DNA of 64,000 nucleotides from Roseateles sp. (GTDB lineage Bacteria; Pseudomonadota; Gammaproteobacteria; Burkholderiales; Burkholderiaceae). The notes under the pieces were generated by a model. That model did not search any database. It worked only from the letters and a program-made list of their open reading frames with translations, and was not told the DNA's origin. Shown here one piece after another: positions 57,863-64,000 of this stretch (position 1 is its first letter; each line of letters begins with the position of its first letter). The stretch is taken from NCBI GenBank assembly GCA_019232985.1, contig JAFAMW010000052.1, positions 1-64,000 of the forward strand, given 5' to 3'. The position numbers and the translations under genes were made by a program.

Positions 57863-58765
57863 ATGGCCCTCAAAGATCTTCATGCGCTGAGGCTTTACGC
57901 CCGCGTGGCACGCCTGGGCAGCTTCTCTGCGGCGGCGCGTGAGGCGGGGCTGGCTCAGTCCCAGGTCTCGCGCATGGTCGCCGAGCTCGAAGCCGGACTG
58001 GGCGCACGCCTGCTGTCTCGCACGACACGCGCCGTCGCCCCCACCGAAGCCGGCCTCGAATTTCTTGCACGCATCGAGCCCATCCTCGCCGCTGTCGACG
58101 ATGCCGAGAACAGCGTCCGCGAGTCGGGCGAGCTTCGTGGGCGGCTCCGTATCGGCATGCCTTCGACCATGGGCATTCGCGTCGTCATGCCCAGGCTCTC
58201 GAAGTTCACGGAGCGACACCCCTTGCTTCACGTCGAGCTGCTTCTCGAGGATCGATTGCTCGACATGATGCTGGTCCGGGAGGCGATCGACGTCGCATTG
58301 CGGGTCGGCACGCTGCCGGACTTGACGGGCACGGCAAGGCTGATCGGAACGATGCAGCGCGTCATCGTGGCGTCGCCCGAGTACCTGGCGCGCCACGGCA
58401 CGCCCCTCGCGCCCTCGGACCTTCAGCGGCATCGAATCGTCCGTGGACCGGTCGGTTGGCAGGATTCGGCGTGGCGATTCGAGCGAGACGGCAGGATCGC
58501 GTCCATCGAAGTGGCCCCGAAATTCTCGACGAACGATACGGCGGGAGCATTGGCCGCCGCCTTGGGTGGCCTGGGCATCGCGTCCACGACATCGTGGGCC
58601 TGCCGCCGCGAAGTGAGTAGCGGGGCGCTTGCCCAGCTGCTGCCCGAATGGAAAATGACGACCCTGCCCGTGAATGCGTACTTTCCACTGGGGCGGGCGA
58701 CCCGGCTGGCTGCGCGGGTCTTTGTGGACTTCCTGGCCGAAGAGCTCGGCGACGATCCCGCCTAG
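57863..58765 (+). CDS. LysR-family transcriptional regulator
   Basis: 300 aa. The HTH is DLHALRLYARVARLGSFSAA and AREAGLAQSQVSRMVAELEA. The effector domain begins GRLRIGMPSTMGIRVVMPRL. The class is the CrgA/DmlR-like group, which often controls a divergent reductase or a catabolic gene. SD GAGGAGGCG precedes the ATG at 57863. Likely target: the degraded minus-strand gene or the small periplasmic gene 110 nt downstream. Confidence 0.9.
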   Translation: MALKDLHALRLYARVARLGSFSAAAREAGLAQSQVSRMVAELEAGLGARLLSRTTRAVAPTEAGLEFLARIEPILAAVDDAENSVRESGELRGRLRIGMPSTMGIRVVMPRLSKFTERHPLLHVELLLEDRLLDMMLVREAIDVALRVGTLPDLTGTARLIGTMQRVIVASPEYLARHGTPLAPSDLQRHRIVRGPVGWQDSAWRFERDGRIASIEVAPKFSTNDTAGALAAALGGLGIASTTSWACRREVSSGALAQLLPEWKMTTLPVNAYFPLGRATRLAARVFVDFLAEELGDDPA

Positions 58766-58875
58766 GAAGCTCGGGCGTCGATTGATGCCGGCGGCGGATA
58801 AGTATTAGGTTTTCCGGGCAACTACCGGCGAGCCGGGCAAGCCGACATAGTCCAGACCGTCACGAGGGCCATGTC

Positions 58876-59289
58876 ATGAATATTTCGTACGCATTCCGGT
58901 TGGCGGCCGCCCTGGCCGGCCTGTCGGTCGCCTGGTCCGCTAACGCGCAGGGAACGGCGGACTCGCCAGTTGCCCGGATCGTCGCCACCAGGATCCTCGC
59001 GATCGGCACCGTGGCGCCCGACGCGGACCTGCAGAAGCTGCGTGCCATCCTGCCGGCTGAAGCGCGCGAAACGGTCAGGCTCTACCTCGACGGCAAGGTA
59101 GACCAGTGGTATTCGCTGCAGGCGAGCCGGGGCGTCGTGTTCGTCCTGAACGGCACCGACGTGGCCGCAGCGCGCGAGATGCTGGAGCAACTGCCGCTCG
59201 GGCGAGCCCACCTCATGCGCTTCGAGCTGTTGTCGCTTGGCCCGCTCAACCCGCTGTATCAGCTTTCAGGCATGGCGGACTCCCGGTAG
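58876..59289 (+). CDS. Small periplasmic protein with muconolactone-isomerase-like fold
   Basis: 137 aa. Signal peptide (MNISYAFRLAAALAGLSVAW, cleavage near NAQG). The mature part has KLRAILPAEARETVRLYLDG, KVDQWYSLQASRGVVFVLNG and AREMLEQLPLGRAHLMRFEL. The alternation of helix and strand and the LPL..L..FEL..LGPL pattern resemble the muconolactone isomerase/YCII dimeric alpha-beta-barrel group, though a secreted form is unusual. It follows the LysR gene. Function unknown. Confidence 0.65.
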   Translation: MNISYAFRLAAALAGLSVAWSANAQGTADSPVARIVATRILAIGTVAPDADLQKLRAILPAEARETVRLYLDGKVDQWYSLQASRGVVFVLNGTDVAAAREMLEQLPLGRAHLMRFELLSLGPLNPLYQLSGMADSR

Positions 59290-59398
59290 TTCTGCGGCCT
59301 TTGCACTCACTGCGCACGCGCGGCCAATGCTTGGCGGCCGCTCATCTGGACCGCGGAACAGCCGCCTTGGGGCTGGGCGCGTCGGCCAGGGCTGACGC

Positions 59399-59461
59399 AT
59401 GCTGATGGAATGCCTGGCCGCGGGCCGCGCGATCTCGCTGCCGGCGCTCGCCGCGCTCTAG
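59399..59461 (+). pseudogene. Tiny acyl-CoA dehydrogenase (FadE-type) remnant
   Basis: The plus strand reads MLMECLAAGRAISLPALAAL and a stop. This matches a conserved segment of FadE-type acyl-CoA dehydrogenases (the ECLxxGRxIxLP block). Nothing recognisable flanks it. It is probably a leftover of a deleted fadE-like gene between the small periplasmic gene and the ParB-like gene; with 20 residues, chance cannot be excluded. Confidence 0.35.
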
Positions 59462-59514
59462 CGCGCACGTCCTTACAATCCGCGCCCTTTGCCTCGCAGT
59501 AAGCCGCGCCGCCC

Positions 59515-60360
59515 ATGGACATCGTTGTCGACGAAGATCTGAAAGCCTATATCGCCCCCCTGACGGCCGACGAGCACGAAGCGCTCGAGCGCAGCATCCT
59601 CGCCGAGGGCTGCCGCGACGCGCTGGTGCTCTGGGGCAATGTGCTCGTCGACGGCCACAACCGCCTCGGCATCTGCCGCAAGCACGGCCTGCCGTACCAG
59701 ACGGTGCAGAACGCGCGCTTCACCTCGATGGAGGACGTCCATCTGTGGATGATCGACCAGCACCTGGGCCGGCGCAGCGTCTCCGACTTCCAGCGCGGCG
59801 TGCTGGCCCTGCGCAAGCGCGAGATCGTCGCCAACCGGCTGCGCGCCGCGCGCACCGCGGCGCTGCAGGCGCCCGTCGAGGCGCCGATCGCCGCCGACGC
59901 GGCCGAACCGTCGCCGCCCGTGCGCCTGCCCGAATCGGAGTCGCTCGCCACGCGCGAGGCGCTCGCGCGCGCCGCGCGGCTGAGCCCGAGCCAGGTGGTC
60001 ATGATCGAGAAGATCCAGAAGCAGGCCGCGCCCGAGCTGGTGGCGGCGGTCAAGTCCGGCACGATCTCGATCAACGCCGCCGCCGCCGTCGCGACCCTGC
60101 CCGCCGAGCAGCAGGTGGCCGCCGTCGCCGCCGGCAAGGACGAGCTCAAGCAGGCCGCCAAGCGCGTGCGCGAGACCAAGCGCAAGCCGCCCGCCGACCA
60201 GCCGGAAGCGCCGGCTGCGGTGGCCGCGGACGACAGCGCCGAGTCGCTCAGGCAGCAGGTGGCGGCCCTGACGGCCGAGAACGCCGCGCTGCGCGAGCGA
60301 CTCGAAAGCATGAAACAGGCGCTCGCCTCGGCCGGCGTGCCCGAACCGGCCGATCGGTGA
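59515..60360 (+). CDS. ParB-like nuclease-domain protein (chromosomal orphan)
   Basis: 281 aa. The N-terminal ParB/Srx-like domain has [20 protein letters not shown] and [20 protein letters not shown] (the ParB 'DGHxR' pattern). A middle segment ([20 protein letters not shown]) is HTH-like, and then comes an Ala/Lys-rich linker and a C-terminal coiled coil ([20 protein letters not shown]). There is no ParA partner nearby. Such orphan ParB-like proteins occur in Burkholderiales accessory DNA; a role in regulation is possible. It is followed 10 nt later by the VF530 gene. Confidence 0.78.
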   Translation: MDIVVDEDLKAYIAPLTADEHEALERSILAEGCRDALVLWGNVLVDGHNRLGICRKHGLPYQTVQNARFTSMEDVHLWMIDQHLGRRSVSDFQRGVLALRKREIVANRLRAARTAALQAPVEAPIAADAAEPSPPVRLPESESLATREALARAARLSPSQVVMIEKIQKQAAPELVAAVKSGTISINAAAAVATLPAEQQVAAVAAGKDELKQAAKRVRETKRKPPADQPEAPAAVAADDSAESLRQQVAALTAENAALRERLESMKQALASAGVPEPADR

Positions 60361-60370
60361 AAATCGCGCC

Positions 60371-60628
60371 ATGTCCGACGCCGTTCCGCCGCCCGCGCAG
60401 CCGCGCAATCCCTTGCACGGCCTGACGCTCGAAGCCATCGTGACCGCCTTGCACGACGAGTACGGCTGGGACGGCCTCGACGCCCGCATTCCGCTGCGCT
60501 GCTTCGCCTTCGAGCCGAGCGTCAAGTCGAGCCTGAAGTTCCTGCGCAGGACCCCCTGGGCGCGCGAGAAGGTCGAAGGGCTCTACCTGTTCATGCTGCG
60601 GGAGCGGCAGCGCAACCGACGCGCCTGA
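60371..60628 (+). CDS. VF530 family DNA-binding protein (DUF2132)
   Basis: 85 aa. The sequence [40 protein letters not shown] and [20 protein letters not shown] is the complete VF530/DUF2132 family, named after a Vibrio fischeri protein whose structure resembles a DNA-binding fold. It is tightly spaced behind the ParB-like gene, so co-expressed. Biological role unknown. Confidence 0.88.
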   Translation: MSDAVPPPAQPRNPLHGLTLEAIVTALHDEYGWDGLDARIPLRCFAFEPSVKSSLKFLRRTPWAREKVEGLYLFMLRERQRNRRA

Positions 60629-60744
60629 AACCGCCGGCGCCTCGGCGGCTCAGCGATAGAAGTGCAGCGCCGGCGATGCCGCCGCCAGGCGCATCGACGC
60701 AGGCCGCATGGCCATGCTCCGCTACGCCGGAAGGGGCCGGCCGA

Positions 60745-60990
60745 TTACTTGGACGCGGCGGCCGCGGGCGCCGCGGCGGCGTCCTTGGCCCAGGTGCCCT
60801 TGTCGGCGAGGCAGGCCTTCTTGGTCTTGCTCATGTCCATCGTGCCGTCGGCCAGCTTGCAATGGTGGTTCTGGCGCGTGCCGCCCTTGCTCTTGGCCGG
60901 GGCGGAGGCGGCGCCGTCGGCGAGCGCGAGGCCGCTGCCGGCCAGGGCGAAGGAGATCAGGGCGACGCGAAACAGTTGCTTGGAAATCAT
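60745..60990 (-). CDS. Small secreted hypothetical protein
   Basis: 81 aa with a signal peptide (MISKQLFRVALISFALAGSG, cleavage near LALADG). The mature part has two Cys (NHHCKLADGTMDMSKTKKAC) that may form a disulfide or bind metal, and an Ala/Lys tail. It resembles small periplasmic proteins of unknown function found widely in Burkholderiales (PsiF-like, with KxAC motif). Start at 60990 with GGACCCGAGATG context. Upstream neighbour is the interrupted transporter, same strand. Confidence 0.65.
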   Translation of the reverse strand: MISKQLFRVALISFALAGSGLALADGAASAPAKSKGGTRQNHHCKLADGTMDMSKTKKACLADKGTWAKDAAAAPAAAASK

Positions 60991-61055
60991 CTCGGGTCCT
61001 TTGGGGTGGTGCCAGTCGATGGCGTTGAGGGGTGCGAGCGCATCGTAGTGGTCGA

Positions 61056-62390
61056 TCACGCGCTTCCGCAAGAGGTCTCGTCGAGGCGCATGTCGCGGCT
61101 CTCGGGCAGCCGCCGGATCGCAAGCACCGTCAGCAGGTTCGCGATCGCCACCTACCAGGCCGGCGCGAGCGGGTTGCCGGTCCGGTCGAGCAGCCAGGCG
61201 ATGATGAATTGCGTGGTGCCGCCGAACAGCGAGACCCCGACCGCATAGACGAGCGACAGGCCGGTCGCGCGCGCGCCCATCGGCAGCAGTTCCGGGATCG
61301 CGGTCAGCAGGGCCGCGGCGCCAACGCCGGTCAGCAGCGTGAGCAAGCCCGTCACCGCGTACAGCGTGAGCGCGTTCGGCCAGGCCATGAGCAGCGCGAA
61401 CGCGGGCACCGTCGCCATGGCGACGAGGACGCGGGTCCAGAGCATCACCGGCCGCCGCCCGACGCGGTCGCCGAGCCAGCCACCGAGCAGCGCGCCCGCG
61501 ATCAGTGCGACGCCGAGCGCGACCGTCGCGCCCATCGCGACGGCGGACGGCATGCGCAGCGCGGTCAGCGCGAAGGTCGTCATGTAGGTGCACAGATAGG
61601 TCGAGATCGTCCCGCCGCTGACCGCGAGCGTGCTCAACAGGATCACGCCGCGATGGCGGCGCAGCGCGACGAGGCCGCCCCTACTCGCACCGACCGCCTG
61701 CGCCGACAAGGTCTCGGGCAGGTCGCGCCGCAGGTAGAGCGCGACCGGGATCAGCAGCAGCGCGACGCTGAACGGCACGCGCCAGCCCCAGTCCCGCATC
61801 TGCTGCGCCGACAGCGCGAGCGACAGCCCGAGGCCCATCAGGCCGGCGACGAGCGCCGCGGCGCCCTGGCTCGCGCTCTGCCAGCTCGCGTAGCGCGCGC
61901 GCCGGCCGGCCGGCGCGGCTTCGACGAGATAAGACGTCGACGGGCCGACCTCGCCACCGAGCGCGAGCCCCTGGATCAGGCGGAACGCGACGACCGCGAT
62001 CGGTGCGATCGGGCCGATGCTCGCGTACCCCGGCGTGGCGGCCAGCCCGATCGTGCCGACCGTGATCAGCGCGATCGTCTGCAGCATCGCCGCGCGCCGG
62101 CCCACCCGGTCGGCCACGGCGCCGAACAGCAGGCCGCCGACCGGCCGCGCGACGAAGCCGACGCCGAACACCGCGACCGACAGCAGCAGGCTGCCCATCG
62201 GCGTCGCCGCCGGGAAGAAGGCGCGGCCGATATAGACCGCGAAGAACGCGTAGGCGAGGAAGTCGTAGAACTCGAGCGCGTTGCCCGCGACGGCCGCGGC
62301 GAGCGTGCGCGCCCGCACGCGGGGCCGCCCGCTTGCGCCGGCCTTGGACGCGGCGAAGGCGAATTCGGCGGGCCTGACGTCTGCTGTCAT
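61056..62390 (-). pseudogene. MHS-family MFS transporter interrupted by an in-frame amber codon
   Basis: The frame encodes a metabolite:H+ symporter: RTLAAAVAGNALEFYDFLAY in TM1, FGAVADRVGRRAAMLQTIAL (motif A), FRLIQGLALGGEVGPSTSYL and GGWLGDRVGRRPVMLWTRVL. After residue 412 (LAPAW) a TAG at 61152-61154 stops it, but in the same frame the sequence continues VAIANLLTVLAIRRLPESRD and MRLDE before TGA at 61056. This is the normal last TM helix and C-tail (the position is usually Tyr). So a single-base nonsense change has removed TM12. The truncated product (412 aa) may be partly functional. Confidence 0.78.
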
Positions 62391-62510
62391 GGGAAGCGCT
62401 CCTCGCGTCGACGACGCGATATTAAGAGCCCCGGCACGATTCGAGCGCCAGGCGTACATTCGGCATCCGGTTCCTTTTAGTTGCGCTCCCCCACACCCCA
62501 GGAGACACGA

Positions 62511-63002
62511 ATGACCACTAGCTTCCAAGTGAATGGCCGGACCGTCCATGTCCAGGCCGAACCCGACACCCCGCTGCTGTGGGTGATCCGCGACGAGATC
62601 GGCCTGACCGGCACCAAGTTCGGCTGCGGCATGGCGCTGTGCGGTGCCTGCACCGTGCACCTCGACGGCACGCCGATCCGCTCGTGCCAGACGCCGGTGT
62701 CCTTCGTGGCCGGCAAGAAGGTCGCGACGATCGAGAGCCTGTCGCACGACAACAGCCACCCATTGCAAAAGGCCTGGATCGCCCACGACGTCCCGCAATG
62801 CGGTTACTGCCAGAGCGGGCAGCTGATGAGCGCCGCGGCCCTGCTCAGGACGAACAAGCACCCGAGCGACACCGACATCGACGCAGCCATGAGCGGCAAT
62901 ATCTGCCGCTGCGGCACCTACGAGCGCATCCGCGCCGCGATCAAGACCGCGGCCGCCGAGATGCATGGTCACTCCTCCACCGCCCTGCCCGCCAAGGGCT
63001 GA
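62511..63002 (+). CDS. [2Fe-2S] small subunit of molybdenum hydroxylase (IorA-type)
   Basis: 163 aa. Two [2Fe-2S] clusters: the plant-type motif [19 protein letters not shown] (with CxxxxCxxC and a more distal Cys in IRSCQTP) and the helical domain CGYCQSGQ plus [11 protein letters not shown]. This is the electron-transfer subunit of isoquinoline 1-oxidoreductase or aldehyde-oxidase-type enzymes. It is followed by the large subunit 11 nt later; no FAD subunit is seen, as in IorAB. CAGGAGACACGA is the SD. Confidence 0.93.
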   Translation: MTTSFQVNGRTVHVQAEPDTPLLWVIRDEIGLTGTKFGCGMALCGACTVHLDGTPIRSCQTPVSFVAGKKVATIESLSHDNSHPLQKAWIAHDVPQCGYCQSGQLMSAAALLRTNKHPSDTDIDAAMSGNICRCGTYERIRAAIKTAAAEMHGHSSTALPAKG

Positions 63003-63013
63003 AGGAGACGGCC

Positions 63014-64000
63014 ATGAAGAACCCCAATACCCCGATCGCCGGCCTCTCGCGCCGCACCTTCCTGCAGACCGGCGCGCTCGCCGCCGGCGGCCTGATGCTG
63101 GGCGTGAGCCTGCCCGGCGGCCTGGGCGTGGCGCTCGCCGCCGGCACGCTGCACACGCCCAATGCCTGGGTGCACATCGCCGACGACAACACGATCACGC
63201 TGATCTCGGCCCGCTCGGAGATGGGCCAGGGCGTGTACACCTCGATGCCCATGCTGATCGCCGAAGAGCTCAACGTGGACATCCGCAAGATCCAGGTCGC
63301 GATCGCGCCGCCCGGCAAGGTCTACGTGAACGCGCTGCTCGGCGCGCAGATCACCGGCGGCTCGACGTCCGTGCGCGACGGCTGGGAGAAGCTGCGCGTC
63401 GCCGGCGCCCAGGTCCGCGAGATGCTGATCACGGCGGCCGCGAACGAGTGGAAGGTCGACCGTTCCACGCTGCGCGCCGAGAACGGCATGGTCCTCGGCC
63501 CGGGCGGCAAGAAGGCCAGCTACGGCCACCTTGCCGCCGCGGCGGCCGCGCTGCCGGTGCCCGACAAGGTCGCGCTCAAGGACCCAGAGCAGTTCACGAT
63601 CGTCGGCAAGCCCACGAAGCGCCTCGACACGCCCGTCAAGGTCAACGGCCGCGCGGTCTACGGCATCGACGTGAAGCTGCCCGGCATGGTCTACGCGTCG
63701 CTCGAGCAAAGCCCGGTGATCGGCGGCACGCCCAAGAGCTTCGACGCGACCAAGGCGCGTGCCATGCCCGGCGTGATCGACGTGGTGCAGATTCCCGACG
63801 GCGTGGCCGTCGTGGCCGACACCTATTGGCACGCGAAGACCGCGCGCGAAGCGCTCAGCGTGCAGTGGGACGAAGGCCCGGTGGCGGCGCTCGACGACGC
63901 GTCGATGTGGCAGGGCATCCGCGCCGCGGCCGACAGCGGCAAGCGCCTCACGATCAGCAGCAAGGGCGACGCGGCCGCCGCGATGGCCGGCGCGGCCAAG
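63014..64000 (+). CDS. Molybdopterin-binding large subunit of xanthine-dehydrogenase family (IorB-type), truncated by window edge
   Basis: At least 329 residues are visible. The Tat signal peptide has LSRRTFLQTGALAAGGLMLG with the twin-arginine motif, so the enzyme is exported folded to the periplasm or membrane. Further landmarks are NAWVHIADDNTITLISARSE, MGQGVYTSMPMLIAEELNVD (the MGQG molybdopterin motif) and TGGSTSVRDGWEKLRVAGAQ. The class hydroxylates aldehydes or N-heterocycles (e.g. isoquinoline). The substrate cannot be told. It pairs with the [2Fe-2S] subunit upstream; electrons probably pass to a cytochrome not seen here. Confidence 0.92.
   Translation, partial: MKNPNTPIAGLSRRTFLQTGALAAGGLMLGVSLPGGLGVALAAGTLHTPNAWVHIADDNTITLISARSEMGQGVYTSMPMLIAEELNVDIRKIQVAIAPPGKVYVNALLGAQITGGSTSVRDGWEKLRVAGAQVREMLITAAANEWKVDRSTLRAENGMVLGPGGKKASYGHLAAAAAALPVPDKVALKDPEQFTIVGKPTKRLDTPVKVNGRAVYGIDVKLPGMVYASLEQSPVIGGTPKSFDATKARAMPGVIDVVQIPDGVAVVADTYWHAKTAREALSVQWDEGPVAALDDASMWQGIRAAADSGKRLTISSKGDAAAAMAGAAK

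Overview
This is a very GC-rich chromosomal window from a betaproteobacterium, most likely Burkholderiales. The inference rests on the combination of exbB-exbD-lpxK-Trm112-kdsB-adk, a ratA/rnfH pair divergent from smpB, the PHA regulator phaR, DUF4124, guaB/guaA and a tonB-exbB-exbD-exbD-TPR block. No rRNA, tRNA, IS element, CRISPR array or prophage was recognised. The window is open at both ends: a 5' fragment of sodB on the left, and a molybdenum hydroxylase large subunit running off the right.

Layout. 0-6.7 kb: sodB, xseA, an ExbB/ExbD pair, LPS genes (lpxK, kdsB), adk, and an SDR dehydrogenase behind a perfect dyad. 6.8-10.7 kb: energy transduction operon tonB-exbB-exbD-exbD-TPR on the minus strand. 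10.8-19.1 kb: minus-strand operon tadA-ldcA-SBP-permease-permease-double ATPase (Yej type), which reads as a murein-peptide uptake and recycling unit. 19.1-22.5 kb: DUF72 protein, an unusual subtilisin/sedolisin-like protease and a small membrane protein. 22.4-28.5 kb: NhaR-like LysR regulator divergent from dabB-dabA, an energy-coupled inorganic-carbon uptake system, then a stand-alone EAL phosphodiesterase.

28.6-33.7 kb is the accessory core. It is a compact four-gene operon encoding a 5-aminolevulinate-synthase-like alpha-oxoamine synthase, a GNAT acetyltransferase, a Gfo/Idh/MocA oxidoreductase and an MFS exporter. It has a strong sigma70-like promoter and a roughly 140-nt hairpin-rich leader, and is flanked by gene debris (a broken LysE exporter on one side, a degenerate 3' fragment on the other). 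The synthase has Arg where the family has the PLP-stacking His, and Ser at the acyl-CoA specificity Thr. Since betaproteobacteria normally make haem from glutamate (C5 route), this looks like a small secondary-metabolite pathway and is the best candidate here for an undescribed system.

33.7-49 kb returns to housekeeping: guaA, an MFS pump and guaB; DUF4124; rnfH/ratA; smpB; metC-like; rimO; a HicAB module with a frameshifted toxin and intact operator; phaR; an M13 peptidase; selO. 48.5-52.1 kb is a Fur-type siderophore receptor locus. 52.2-57.4 kb holds a GGDEF-EAL protein, a solute-binding protein, and a MerR regulator divergent from an old-yellow-enzyme reductase with a textbook 19-bp-spacer promoter. 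57.4-64 kb holds a LysR regulator, small periplasmic proteins, a ParB-like protein, VF530, an MHS transporter interrupted by an amber codon, and an IorAB-type molybdenum hydroxylase.
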